This document shows positions 44,235-57,515 of a DNA stretch of 64,000 nt, in pieces. The notes under the pieces were generated by a model. It worked only from the letters and a program-made list of their open reading frames with translations. It did not search any database and was not told the origin of the DNA. Positions within the stretch are counted from its first letter, which is position 1. Each line of letters starts with the position of its first letter. Position numbers and translations under genes: made by a program. The DNA comes from Cylindrotheca closterium. Lineage: Eukaryota > Bacillariophyta > Bacillariophyceae > Bacillariales > Bacillariaceae. The DNA lies in assembly GCA_933822405.4 (NCBI GenBank), contig CAKOGP040001958.1, positions 62,001 to 126,000 of the forward strand, written 5' to 3'.

Positions 44235-47200
44235 TTATGCTTCTTCTTCAACAAACTCTTCCTCCGTTTCAGCCAGCCCAAGCACGGCACCAAAACTATC
44301 AAACAGTGCGCCAATCGGAATGGCGTAGAGTCCGATACCACATACGCACAAGAACAAGCAAACAATACGGCCAGGCCAAGTGAAATCAATAACCCCCCAT
44401 TCCCCTCCTAGGAAAACTGCAGTCAAGTATAGAGTGTTTGGCATGTTCGTAAACACCTTTTGTTCGCAGAGGCCAGGATAAAATTCGTTGCATTCGGCAG
44501 TCGATTTGAAATCATAACACCCCGGGATCGTATGATTTGATGTGGGCGGCACAGAGTCGTCGCACTGTCGCCAGTTTGGATTATTCTCCTCAACAATGAA
44601 GAAGAGAGCCGCGCATCCCACCCATATGATGAGAGCCATCAGACCAGTTGCCTTAAGAATATCCTTCGATGCTCGGAAAACATTGTCGAGCTTGCTGAAG
44701 GCAACGAAGAAATCCTCCAATTGCAAGATTCTTCAAACGAAACAATAAGCCACCATGAGATGACCAAGAAAGAAAGACGAACCAACAATAAAAGCAAAGA
44801 TCTCACGAACATACCGGAAAATCCTGAAGATACGGAAAATCATTGCTATATCATCACCTGGTTTCAGCACACCTGATGCCAACAGTCCTTGCTCAATAAA
44901 CCAAGGTGCTGTGGAGAGAAAGTCGACGATTCCGAAAAAAGTAGTCGCATAGACGGCACTTGAATAGAGTGCCTCACGATTCTTTGGAGCACAAAAGAGC
45001 CGTGCAGCATATTCAGCCTGAAACGAAGAAAGGTGGCGGTAAGAATGATGAAATCGCTGCAAGAATTCTACAAACAGACAGCTGTTTTGAGACTTACAGC
45101 AAACACCATGACAGAAACGAACTCGAAGACATCAAAGAGGTTGCCCTTTTGATTCCCGACACGGCTGTCGATAGTCGGTATACTCTCCAATAGCACGGCA
45201 ACAATATTCAAGATGATTACTGTGAAGATAAATGCTCTTGACGCTGATGCAAGTGATGTGAATTGTACATTTCCACTTTCGTCCTCCTTTCCATTCAGGA
45301 ACTCATTCACCATTACTTGATATTTGTCCACTGTAGGGCCAAATTTGCTCGGCGGTGGCTCGACACCCTCAAGCTGACGATAGGCCACTTCATACCAATC
45401 ATCTCCAGCAATTCCCGCAATTGCAGTGTTCGTTGTTCCTTGATTTCGAGCGTTCTTGGTTTTGATCTTGCTTTGTACGATTTCAACGAAACCAGTAGCA
45501 ATTAATGCTGAAGGAATCGATACTACACCAACTGCAGCGATTACCTTTTGTCGTCAAGCAAAGTTGAGCCAGTATCTAGGATCCATTTGAAAAAGACTCT
45601 TCAAACTACTTACAATCAAGAATTGGATGAAACGTGATGGCCAAGTATACTCGGTGATCGGAAAGTCTCCTGTCAAGTGGACCCCAGTGTACACCATGCT
45701 GTCGAAAAAGTTTTGAAATCGGTCTGACATAGTACAGTCCTCTGTACATCCATATGCTGGCACGGGGTCGATGCCGTTGAATGTATCGCTGCTCTCGAAG
45801 ACGTAGATGAGTGCAGCAAAGAGGATCCAAAGGGACAGCGACGCAAATAGTGCTACCCGAAGGGCGTTGAATTTTAGTCGCACAACATCATCGATCAAAC
45901 TGATACTTGGAACATATTTATCGAGCTTCAAAAGACGTAAAATACGACACATTCTGAGATATTCATCGTAGTCGTCCACGATCGATCCTGGAAGTGCCAA
46001 AGCAAGATAAAATGGCACGAAACTGAGTAGATCGACAATGGAATAAAAGCTGAAGACGTAGCGAACACGGGACTTAAACCCGTCTCTAGATTCAAGCATG
46101 AACTCTGGATTAGCACCTGCCCCAATGAACCGCAGAATATACTCCAGAGTGAACACAACCACGATAACAGCTTCAATCTCGCTCAAATCATCCTTGTGTC
46201 CTGCCACAGTTTGTAGGACACCAATGGCTACGCCAGCAAAAATAAGAAAGAAAATGGTACCTTCAAACGCTCGTGCGACCGCCGACCCAATGCCTTCAGT
46301 CAACTTGTAGCACTCGTCTTCTATGCGTGATGCGGCGATGCTTACTGCGTTTTGAGTAGCAGCGTGAAGATCGGCTTGTTGAAGCTCTTGATTGTTGTCT
46401 TCGTGTTCTTCTGCCAGAATGTTCTCAAAGCCAGCGCCAAGAACACTGCAGCACCAGCATAGAGTAAGTAAGGTCTCTAGGGAGCAAAGTGGACTGTTGA
46501 TAACCAATCGCAAGACTTACCCAATTGGAATGCCGAAAATGGCTGTGGCAAATAAACCAAGAATTCCTATAGCAACTTTGCCCGGAATAGAATACTGACA
46601 CAGTGGTGCCTCTCCAGAAAGATTCAAAAGTGTCATCCACTGAAAGCAATGATGAGAAGCAGTTCAACAGGAGGTTCATAACAATCTTAGAAACCCAACA
46701 TACCATTGAATTTGGAACGGTACTATAGTTGGAAGACATCTCTTCGTCGGGATTGTCTCGTTCAGTCAGGTACAAGAATGCGGCAAAGAAAACCCTAAAG
46801 AGCCAAACTGAAGTCAGTATCCGAATGGAGGGAACTCAAAAGGACAGCGGAAATGACACTCACCAAAGTAGAATTGCAGTAAATGCAGTCACAGACAAAA
46901 TGTCCTTGTTTCGGTACAAGATGTCGTCGAAACTGCTAAAAGCATTAGTGTACTTTTCGAAACGAAAGATACGGAGCAAGCGTAGCGCCTTCACCAAGTT
47001 ACTCTGGACTGCAATACTTCCAACGAGCACGACTTCAATCCAATATGGCAGCACACTCAACAGATCGACCATGGGAAGGAAACTTGAAATGTAGATCAAG
47101 ATTCCTGTTGTTCCATTTGCAAATTTGGGGTCTTCATTGCAGCAGTAGAGCTTTGCTACATATTCGGTAGTGAAGATAATCACTGCGAGGAATTCGAAAA

Positions 47201-48564
47201 TGTCCATGAGTCCACCCAATGTGACAGACGATATTTCCAGAGTATCGACGCAGAAGGTGATACCTGTACCAACGATAAGAAAATTGATAAAGTAATCAAA
47301 TGTAACAGCTCCAGGCGAAACTTGTGCGTGCAAGAAGTTGTACAGACGTCCGCGAAGTGCAGTCGAATTAGATTGATGGTCAGGCGTCAACAATCCTCGG
47401 TCGGGAGGAAGGTCGGGAGCATTGTCACCAACTCGCTTTTCGATTTCATTCTCAAAGCCAGATGCCACAATAGATGCTGGAAGAGCGAAGACAGCAACCG
47501 CCACGATGGCCGTGAAGGTCCCCACAATCATGCCACCGACACTGTGCTGGTCGACCAACGGGAACTCTCCAAATAGATTCAGCAAGGAGTAGAAGCTAGC
47601 CATTGGAATACTCTGAAACATGTTGTAGCATGGTTCGGGGTATCCTTCACTAGGAGGACAGTCCGCCTTGCTACAATCGGCAATCCCCCAAGAGTCAATA
47701 GTACACAGTGATGTATCCACCTCCTCCGGGCAATAGTCAGGAGCAGCGCCACAGTAGATCATGTCGAGCGACTTTCGCTCTACGACATAGTACAAAGTCG
47801 ATACACTAATCCAAGTAGTACATCCAATGAAAATGGCAGTGCCTAGAATGTCCTTCTGAGCCGCATAGACATCATCGACCACTGAAGCACGAAATGGCAT
47901 GGATCAGCAACGGCATGATAAAGTGTTTGAATCAAGAGGTGTCGGAAAACTTACTTGTCAAGGCAGTATCATAGCGCCCTTCGACTCGCATCATGCGAAG
48001 CAGTCGAAACATTCTCAAAAAGGCAGATCCGGCAACATCCCTATCGACAAGGATGGCATCGACAAAAAAGGGAAGGGTCGAAGCCAAATCAACAATGGAA
48101 AAGAAGCTAAAGATGTATCGGAAGCGACCGGAAGCTCCCTTATATTTGGAATCTTCTAGGTCACAAATGAAAAGTCGCATGATGTATTCAATGGAAAAGA
48201 CGACGACCGTGACAATTTCCAGAATGGAAGTAGTGCCGAGGTGCAAACGCTCCAATCCATTGTCCGCATAATTTCCAAAGAACAGGCTGTCACATAGATT
48301 CTGACAAATGCCCGAATCGCGACTTGCCCAGCTCGCATCATTGTATTCTTCGAGGAATAGACTGCCAAGGATGAAGGAAAGCACATTAATGGCAATGAGA
48401 CCAATAATGACAGCCTCGTATTTGCGCCCTGATGGTGTCTTGGCTTCCAAGAAATCAAACAGATCCTCGCGTGATGACGAAGTGCCGGTGTTTCCAGTAT
48501 CAGCAGCTCCATTATCGGCTAGAAGTGGCGTGTTTTCACCCGTTGTGTCTGGATAGGGCACCAT
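44235..48564 (-). CDS. Four-domain voltage-gated-type cation channel
   Basis: Eight exons (48564-47955, 47881-46864, 46794-46704, 46639-46521, 46445-45614, 45544-45098, 45017-44815, 44730-44235) join in phase to 1271 aa. Four ion-transport domains follow each other, each with S1-S4, an extracellular Cys-rich turret in some, and a pore loop. S4 helices carry regular charges: FLRMFRLLRMMR (I), LVKALRLLRIFRF (II), YLRMCRILRLLKLDK (III) and IAMIFRIFRIFR (IV). The pore loops are LLNLFGEFPLVD, LLNLSGEAPLCQ, VHLTGDFPITEY and VFLGGEWGVIDF. An acidic residue (E, E, D, E) sits just after a Gly in each. The general plan is that of Cav/Nav channels. The protein is compact, with short linkers and almost no C-terminal region, and the filter is not a textbook calcium, sodium or potassium filter. 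Cation permeability, possibly to calcium, is inferred from the acidic ring. Confidence 0.9.
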
Positions 48565-49743
48565 GGTACAGGATTGATTGACCTGATGTGATGTGATCTC
48601 TGTTGGCTGACATCAATGTAGAAACTGTCTGTCCTGAGCTTGAGATCCGGGATCAGATATCTTTGGCATCATTGTCGGATGGGCGACCAGACGACTGGTA
48701 TTGACTGGACCCCCTAGGAAAATGGGAATGGGCGGGCGTGACCTGGGCGTGACCTGGGCATCCCCGCATTATTATTGAAGAGCTCTTGCAAGTACCATCA
48801 TCAAAACACCGCTTGAAACTGCGTTCATCTTTTGCCTTGTCACCATCATCCGGCTTCACCATGATCTCACAGACCATTACTTGCGATTAAAGAATCAATT
48901 TAGCTATTATTTCCATTCATGTTTACAAAAAAAGAATCATAGGTACGCAAATTGAGGAGAGGTGCTGGTTGTCTTTTGCAAGAATTCAACTTCAATCCCA
49001 TCATCAGAACATGCTGCGTGGTGGATTGATGAATGCATAATAGCGGGCCCGGCAGACATGAAGGGATGCAATGAAGGGCTAACATTACACAATCCCGTTT
49101 CATACGGTATTGACAAACCTTGCAATACGAAAAGAACTCGTCTGAAAATGATGCCTGGTAGTTCCTCCTTCCGAAGGATGCACAGAACCAATTCATTGTT
49201 TAATTAGGTTCAAACGTCGAACTATATTGCCAGCGTGCATACGCTACTCCCCACGCACTCCCCAAGGCTGAAAAGTCCTGAACGAAGATGGCTTGAGGAT
49301 GGCTAGGCAAGCGTCGAGAGATACGCTTCGAACTCGAACGGCCAATAGATCTACCGAACTGCCTTTTCAGGGTGCAAATGGCACGGCCAGACACATAGGG
49401 ACTGCAATTGTCATTTTTTGTTTGATATTCTGTTTTGCATAAATGTTCTTAATCAACCAATCAAATCTACTTCAAACTCCCAATCTTCCCATGAATAACG
49501 TGAACTTGTTCACAGTTTCGTTTGGGACTCATTCGTTTATGGGAACTATAAATTTTCTTAATTTCCGCGGACGCCTCAATTTCCTTTTAACTTGATCATT
49601 AAAAATCGAAAGTGTAATACAAAAACGACGTTATTGGCCCTGCAAGGTTCTGATCATGAAAGTGAAAAGTAAGACAGCATATTGAATATTTTGTTGAAGC
49701 GGTCAAGGGTGCAGTCTCCATTCTGTCCCACACGGTGCAGGTA
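48565..49743. other. Spacer between the channel gene and the second CxxC-domain gene
   Basis: About 1.2 kb between divergent starts, presumably containing the promoters of both genes. Direct repeats of GGGCGTGACCTGGGC occur near 48731-48760. Open frames such as 48900-49196 minus have no recognisable features. No RNA gene was seen. Confidence 0.5.
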
Positions 49744-51252
49744 ATGGACAACCGGCGTGTGCTGGGATCTGATGGGGACGCGGAGAAGACGAGAATTGTG
49801 TTGCCGACGTCTTTGGAATCACGAAATGAAGTTGTTCATGATCGGCATGGAAAGCAGTCGTTTCAAGAAGACCATCGACAGGGGAAAAAGAGGAAGATAG
49901 AAAGCACTGCTGTTGACAATGCCAGAGGCTTGATGGAACGTAAGTACCGATGAATGAACGATGATGAGATTTAAAATTCCCATGAATTTGAAGCATTGGG
50001 GATTCAGAGAGTTCGATTGAAATACAACCCGAGAGCGAGACAGATGCCTGGAAACCATATCTTACACTCATCTTTCGCACCTGTGTCTCTCCATAATCCC
50101 CTCGAAGCTCGAAATGTCTCTGCCGCAAGAACCAATCCCTTGAATCAGCAACAAGCTGACATGAACCGACTGAACGATCTTCTCAGACTGCAGCAAGGGT
50201 ACCAGCAACAAGATTCAGCGCAATCTAGCCCTCAGCTACAGCTACAGATGCAGCTATCGCATCAACAATCGCTACAGCAACAAGGAGCCACCGATCGGAA
50301 GTCCCAAACTCTCGTTCGTATGTCTCCAAGTGGTGGTTATCAGGTGTATACGGGTACTTTTGGTGGAGCAACGAACAGCGCATCTCCACTCCCTCAGCCT
50401 CGACCGTTGCGTCCGATGACCGAGAGACCCTTACTGGCTACAAGTTGTGGCAGTCCTCAGTCTTTCCTCCAAGACTCGAATCAGAGGGACGCTAGCAGTC
50501 CACAAGAGCAGAAGGAATTGCAAGATCCTTTGCCGTCACAAATTAGCGGTTTGCAAGATTTGCGGCGGCAACAGGCGGCGGCCTCCTTGTTGCCGACTCC
50601 AATACTGCCGCAAGACTTTCAGCTTCAACTTTCTGCTTTGAATAATCAATTGCCAAACTCGCTACTCAATCATGGATTTCAGCAAAATCCACCATTCGAT
50701 GCTCCCTTGTCAAGCAGAAACTATGCCGCAGCAATGGATGCATTCAGCTCGGCGGCTCTGTTACCTATTCCTATGAGAGAGCCGCCAATGGGATCCTCGA
50801 GTCACCCTGGAAAGAAGCCAGTCACATTGTACATACCTTGCGATGACGAGTCACTTTCACCTTACCAGTGCTTGGTTCGAAAAAACATTGAACTATTTGA
50901 AGCAGATATGCACGACGTAGAAGGAAATGCGAAAGGGAGAAACAAGCCGATCGTATTAGGTCAAGTTGGTATCCGATGTAAACACTGTTCCGCCATCCCT
51001 TCCAAAAATAGGGGTAGGGGGTCCAAGTACTATCCCGCCAAATTGAGCGGTCTCTATCAGGCAGCTCAAGGCATGGCCAGTGGTCACCTTTGTTCTTTTT
51101 GTAATCAAATTCCTTCTGCCCTCCGAAACGAGTTGATGATACTACGAGAGAAGAAGTCTTCGGCTGGCGGTGGTAAGAAGTATTGGGCGGATGGTGTTCG
51201 AGTGTTGGGCGTCATTGAAGACGAACATGGGTTGAGATTCAAGAAAAACTGA
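49744..51252 (+). CDS. GRNKP/CxxC-domain protein, paralogue 2
   Basis: Two exons, 49744-49939 and about 49994-51252, giving about 484 aa. The acceptor is ambiguous: AAG at 49991-49993, or an in-frame AG about 19 bp later, since both preserve the frame. The N-terminal two thirds is disordered and Gln-rich (QQGYQQQDSAQ, LQLQMQLSHQQSLQQQ), with a basic GKKRKIE cluster near residue 50. The C-terminal domain matches the gene at 40766-42147: GRNKPIVLGQVGIRCKHCSA, YYPAKLSGLYQAAQGM, a His/Cys segment (GHLCSFCNQIP) and KYWADGVRVLGVIEDEHGL. The CxxC, H and C positions are conserved and an extra Cys is present. A nuclear, zinc-dependent role is plausible but not shown. The two paralogues flank the channel gene. 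Confidence 0.75.
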
Positions 51253-51772
51253 TCAATTTTGTATCTTTCGAAAGATTTTCAAAGAGTGCAGCAAACACTG
51301 GGGTTACTTGCCTGGTACTCTTTTGATTTTGTGGGGTTGATTTTAGAAGCTAATTTTAATGAAGCTGTTCTGATTTTAACCGAATAATGACGTAAGAACG
51401 CACATCATGGCCTTGTCGAAGAATAAGAGTACTCGTCGATATTCTTTCGGTCTGACCCAGTCGATATTCCCGAGCATCCACATATTTTCTTATATGGACG
51501 ATGACATGCTCGTACTCGTAGTTGAAGTGCGTAGGGAGATTGAGAATGAATGAATGAATCAATCGTTCTAATCGATGATTGCATGATTTTCCCGCCCCCA
51601 AATTTTCCAACTATACCCGCCTTTCCTCCTCGTGAATGAATGAACCAGCAGGATGGCCAACCGAAACCCGGATATGTCTGCAGCTTGGATATATCTCATC
51701 AGCTTGCTCGTGTCAAACATGAAGAGGAGTCTTCTTGGCAATGTTGAATGAGGGTACGAAGCCAATGCGGTG
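51253..51772. other. Spacer, 520 bp
   Basis: Lies between the second CxxC-domain gene and the large membrane protein gene on the same strand. It contains a GAATGAATGAAT run near 51546 and no credible open frame. It probably carries a 3' UTR and the next promoter. Confidence 0.5.
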
Positions 51773-54700
51773 ATGAATCAACTTCAAAGAAAAGAAACCG
51801 CAGAAATATCGAGACCAACCGACGCTGCTGATACCAACCTGCAAAGAAGGAAACGTTCTAGGTCGGAACAGGCAGACGCCAAAATGGAGCCTCCGTCTGA
51901 ACCAAACGATGAATCATCCGAGAATACATCTCTTGAAAGAATGAAAAGAATGATGCCGGAGTTCCTCGCAAGTAGAATTGATGAAATCCTCTTGGAAAGG
52001 ATCTATAAACTCTACAATACATCCCGCAACGAAGCGACTCGGGTTACCAATGCACTCAAGGACCAAGCATTTGTCGCGTACAATGTGTCAAGATCACATT
52101 CACAAAGCCTTTTGACCTCCCTGGATCATCATACCATCAATTCCACATGGCCAAAATCAATAGGTCAGGCACCATGGAACAACCATTCGGAATGGTTCCG
52201 TCTTTCTGCAGGAAACACCTCCGATTGGTTGAGTTTTCCAACATCAGGAAACAATTTGACGGCAACCCTAGCAGAAGCCTTCAATACTTCACTTTATAGG
52301 TCTGCTTACCAAGCATGTATAACTTCTCGAGATGGACTGCAGTACTATGTGAACAAGACCGCTCACTGGTCTCAGGAGTTGGATACATCTCAGGATTCCA
52401 TCATTGCAGGGCTTGGTTTCTTGGCAGTCGTCATCATTTGTCTCGTTGTATTTGGGTGGCGAAAGGTGACGAAAAGGCAAAACCTCCAGTTTGATGACTC
52501 GGCCAAAGACTGCGATCGTTCATTTGAAGGTATGAGGGTATTGCGGAATACCAGGGATCGGTCGTCTACAAATGACTTTTTTGGGATGCATCTTCGCGAG
52601 CGGGGAAATAGCTCGGGTGATTTCAGCCGCGGTAGTGGGCGTAGAGGAACATCGATAGATGCGCCTCCTCCAATTAGGCGAGAGAGGGTCGGAAGCATGG
52701 ATATCTTTTACTCCAGAAGAAATTCAGCTGAAATTTCGAATCGTCGCTTGAATACAAATATGAGCACCGGCTCCAGAAACGTTCGATCGCCCGTGTCACC
52801 TCAGGAGTACGTTCGTTCACAATTGACATCAGAAGAGAACGAAGACGAAGGCTTCCTTTATGATGAATTCGGTCTCGTTACAATGGTAAGTAGCATGCTT
52901 TACGTTGACCGTACTGCAATGATTGATGGAGGTTGCTCATTCCACGGATTCTGAAGTCCTTTGAAGTGGTCTATTACGGTCCGGGGCATACTGCGTTAAA
53001 GTACTCAGCTTTGTCGCCTCCAAAAGACTGGGCTGAAGCATCGCGGCAGATCATTCCACATGAGATCGGAACAGTGCTTCGTCGGAACATATTCCTCGAC
53101 GTTAGTAAAGCAAATATTGCTGTAAAAGAACCAACATCGGAAGGTCATTGGGAATACGAGCTCCCAATCAATGATTCTTCGGTATATGTTGTACCCCCTG
53201 CTGGAGGAGGAGTTATCAATCTTTATGAACGGGGTACACCCAAAGAAAAATGGAAAGAGTATACTTTTCAGTCTTGCAATGTGGCTGCTCAATTTCAGCT
53301 GGATGTACTAGCGTACCAAGTCCTTGGTCAAACCTTGCGGAGTATATTTGAAGTGCTCTCGATTGTACATCAAGGGTCAATGGCTTCAGATTATACCGAT
53401 TATGTGCTTCATGCGAGTCAAGTTGTAGAGGAGAACGATGAAGCCGCAAAATCAGATAATCAGGTCGAGAACGGGGGCTGCATTGCTTGGGATGACGCCA
53501 TGCGTGCATTGAGCAGCATTCCGACTATTCGAATTGCCCTCGAACGAGTTTGGCTGAATCATCGATCACCTGTCAGAGTGAGCATTGACGCGAAGGGCAA
53601 GCGGAAAGATGTACCTGCTGCAGCGGGTGACGATAGCAGATACATCAACGATGCTTATCTTAACAGACGTGTTTTACTTGGTCCCGTGGACTTCTTCCGG
53701 CTGTTTGTTCCAGCGCTTCCCCAAACAGCCATTCCGCAAATCGAGTCAAATGCTGTTCGAATGGAGCAACTGCTAAGCTGGAGGAAACGCGCGGCGCGAG
53801 CTGCAGTTCTTGTCCGAGCATATGCGATATCTCGACGTGTTGTAAACCAAGGATGGACATTGCCGCTATCAGATGGAGATGAAAACGAGGCCCTGACGCG
53901 ACGGCTTGCTTATGACGACAACGACGATAACAACAAGAGAGACTCGAGAGTCAAGAACGAATACTACGAGGCATCTGTATCTCGAGATGTATTGTGCCAT
54001 GTGCGCCCATTCGACTTTTTCAGCAAGGGTGGTGTCGGTAGCTTTGAAAAGTCGCTTGTATTGAGTCCGTATCAAGCTTACTCCTTAGTTGGGATGCAAC
54101 TTTTCAATTTGCCGGAAGGACAGAGTGACGATGCCGTATTCAGTGCAACGCGAGATCCGGTTGAAATGTTCCCATCGCTGGCAACGCTGATCTCTGGAAA
54201 CCCCGAGCTAGATTTTTTCGTCACATCTCATTTCAACATGATGAAAAGACGCCTTTTTGTTGGCTGTTTTGTGCGTTCCCTTCCAAAAGGAATCGACCCT
54301 CAATTCGATACTGTGGTACGTATTATCCGCGCCCTATTTCTCTTGTTTCAAGAAAGCTGCTGACGATGGGCAAAACGATTCCAGATGAAACGCTTCTCTG
54401 AGGGTTCAAAGGAAATTCGGGACCGAAAACTTCACATGATGGTCCAACTTGGCCAACGATCCAATATTTCTTACGGAGGCCGATTGGCACTTCGGTTTTT
54501 GGCATTGACTTTGAGGTTCAGGAGGGGTATCAGTTCTTCGCTTAGCCTCGAGGCTACGAAAGATCGTTCCCCATTGCCTTCGTTGCGACTGTCTGATTAT
54601 ACGGAAACGCATCACTTTGGGGGTGCACTACAGCAGAATCCTGACTTACCAAAGAACTACGTATCCATGACAGCAAAGGTCGATAATAGGTTCCTTCCAA

Positions 54701-56013
54701 GTTCCATCTCTTCGCTTCTTTTCCAGATTGTGGACGAGAGGCTGAACGCCAGGGCCATGGATTTCACAGTAGTCCTCGAAGGCGATCATGATGATGAACT
54801 CCCAGAACGAGCTCTTTGTTCAATGAGGATAGTCCATTTGAGCTCGGAGACAGTTGGGAAGACTCTGTCCCCGAAAGATGTCGCGGAGATAAGGCTCGCT
54901 AAACCAGATTCTGATATTATCGAGCCAAGTCTTAAACGATGGGCTAGGCATTCGCTTCACAACGCTATGCTAATGTTCTCTCCGTCCGGGGACAAAAAGA
55001 AAAAAAGATCTGGACTCAATGGTGCATCTTCTAAGTCCAGATCAATTGATCGTCTGAGGATAGAAGATTGCGACAACCCATTGGATCTTGCTGCGAATGA
55101 TGTCGTAGATATATTGCTTGATCTTGACATTCCAATTCAAAATGGAAAACGGAACACCACAGCACAATGGACTAGTCGATCGGATGTTTCGACTGTATCG
55201 GTTCTTAGCTACTTCGACCGACATGATATCCATAGGTTTCTTCGTTCGACAGAAATGGATGTGAGAGACACTGCGCTCCGGCTGATTGACACAGCATCAT
55301 GGCGCGGGAAAACCTTTCCGATCGACAAGAGAAGCTGCAGGATTGAGCTGCAAAGCGGCCAAATATTCGAACAAGGACTGGATGTCCGCGGCAATCCCGT
55401 AGTCTACTTTAGAAATCTTTGCCTGGGACCATGGAGAGGCGATGTAGATGCCACAGTTACTGCCATGATCCATCGCATGGATGAAACTTTATCGGCCGTT
55501 CATGACAAGAACCCAAGCGCAAAAATAACATTGGTGATTCTCATGGGCAGGCCAGTCGAGGCCTCGGAATATGACGACTCCTCATCGGAAAGCAGTGACG
55601 ATGATGTGGACGAAAGTGGAGGTAATGAGAACCCCTCGCAAGAGAGCGCGGACGAAGTACACCCAACCGAGGTGACTGTTGGGGATGTCAATCCACGTGT
55701 AGCAGCAAACGAAACGTTCCAGCTACACACAAGCAAACAGGTTTACCAGAAATTCTTTAGCCTATTTGCGGCCCATTATCCTGGGCGCTTGGGTGTAGCA
55801 GTGATGGTACCTGGCAAGGGCAAGAATTACTATTATTCCACCACGTTGCGGCGAAAGACTATACTGAAGAAGCTCGTCCCTCCCAAAGCGCTGCGAATGA
55901 AATTTCAATTTGTTGATACTTTTGCGGAACTAACACAATTTGTCCCAAGAGACGAGTTGGTCTCAATTGTGGGAGGCCCGGTCCCGATCAAAGCCAGTGC
56001 TTTTGGCTGTTAA
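51773..56013 (+). CDS. Large single-span membrane protein of unknown function
   Basis: Three exons (51773-52885, 52957-54315, 54385-56013) join in phase to 1366 aa. I do not recognise the family. Residues 1-60 are charged. Residues 75-205 carry a cluster of possible N-glycosylation sites (NTS, NVS, NST, NHS, NTS, NLT, NTS, NKT). One hydrophobic span follows at about 208-228 (SIIAGLGFLAVVIICLVVFG) with WRKVTKR on its C-terminal side. The positive-inside rule and the sites place the N-terminus outside and the large C-terminal part in the cytosol, although no signal peptide is seen. The cytosolic part has an RS-rich linker, then a globular region of about 900 residues with segments such as LSPYQAYSLVGMQLF and RGNPVVYFRNLCLG. 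A Ser/Asp-rich loop lies near residue 1220. It is convergent with the MBOAT gene. Confidence 0.75.
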
Positions 56014-56096
56014 TCTTACAAATTTTGTAAGCTCCTAGTTCCCCTAGTCCTACAGTATTATTCCCCAATTGATTCATTATTATTAGAATTTGCAAG

Positions 56097-57515
56097 TCAT
56101 ATACTTTGTATTTGGAACACACAAATTGAAAAGCTGTGAAAGTATCCACCGTGAATCCAGTCACCATAGTACCTGCGAAATACCGAACAAAAGCAATAAT
56201 GTGAGATCCAAGAATCAAGCAAATAAAATGGTGGAAATACTGCTGCGGCGATCTTACCATGAAGCTACTGGTAGGTGAAGGAGCACAAGCAAATGAGCCA
56301 GTATTGGCCGGGGAAGATTGTTGTAAAACCACTGGAATAGGGCAAGCTTTCCGAGTGGTCTCTGAAGCAAAAGCAATACCCCAGTATAAAAGAAGAATCC
56401 AGTCACTCTGCCAAACTGAATCTCATGACAGTCTTCGCAACCACCTTCTAGCAGATGCTTTTGATTATAGAAGGTACACATCCAGACATATTCGTGGTAG
56501 AGTCCTGAAACGATAAAGGTCAGAAGCACCGAGAGCTTTGGACCCGAAATCTGTCGAAGGGGGAGAAAGACTCCAGTCTACACGTACAAACATGCGTGAG
56601 TCCATAGTAGCTGCGTCATTGGCCAGACAGCCACGAGTATCTTTTTCGACTTACCTTCAATAGATTCCGCGTCATCAGGTTCCATCGCTCGGTCCAGAAC
56701 TCGTTCGGGGTACGGCTCTTGAGGAAGGGTGAATCGAATATTCTCATGACATCAGCTCCCTTGATCATCTCATTCAATGCATTTAGATTGAATCCGGTGC
56801 TCAGTACGAGATATACCGCGAGGGCATGAAAGTAGGCGTTACCAAGATGTTGCAAGGACAACAAATCCCAGCCAAAGTGAAACTTGTCATACTGGGTGAT
56901 CTCCCCTCCAAATGGACGATAATCATAATGCTTCAAGAAAGAGACGACAACCGATGCTGACAGAAAGTAGAATAGAACTTCACCGGCAAACGATGCCATT
57001 TTTGAATATTCGACCGGCTTTCGGCATTGTTTCTTGTCATCCCAAACAAAGCTCACTGGCGACGAATAGTACGCCACATAGTTGAGCAAGGAAGATTCCA
57101 CAACCGCAGGAGATGTATTGTACATGGCTTCGATGCATCTGAAAGTGACGCATGTCATGAGCGTAGAAGCCGGCAAACACATCATTCGGTTTCGAATGTC
57201 CAAGAATTCCAACAGAGCAAATGGCAGATAAAAGGACAGTGGAATGCAAAGTCCCCAACCAAGAATGTACGCCGAGGCAGTTCGACGATTGGGCACAATG
57301 AATTGGTAGATAAAAGCAGCAAATATACTCTGAATCACGGCTTGGACCACGACAAAGAGCAATATTTGAAGCCATGGTTCAATTCTTGGCGCGAGGATTC
57401 CCCATTCGGTGTCGTCAGAGAAGAAATAATATGGCAACTTGAAGGTAAACACCGGCTCTCGGTCGTCGACAATGAACTTTTGCTCAAAGGCTCTCTGTAA
57501 TAGTTTGAACGCCAT
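56097..57515 (-). CDS. MBOAT acyltransferase, wax-synthase-like
   Basis: Three exons (57515-56655, 56577-56258, 56172-56097) join in phase to 418 aa. It is a multi-span membrane protein of the MBOAT superfamily, expected in the ER, transferring a fatty acyl group from acyl-CoA to an alcohol or similar acceptor. Family marks are TPNEFWTERWNLMTRNLLK (compare the wax-synthase block with FWxRRWN), then GVFLPLR, and FIVSGLYHEYVW with the probable catalytic His. The last exon adds WYYGDWIHGGYFHSF and ends in VFQIQSI. Several hydrophobic spans lie at about residues 47-70, 80-105, 185-205 and 225-250. Its size fits wax synthases better than DGAT1. The acceptor (fatty alcohol, diacylglycerol or other) cannot be told from sequence. 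A class-3 lipase gene lies upstream in divergent orientation. Confidence 0.85.
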
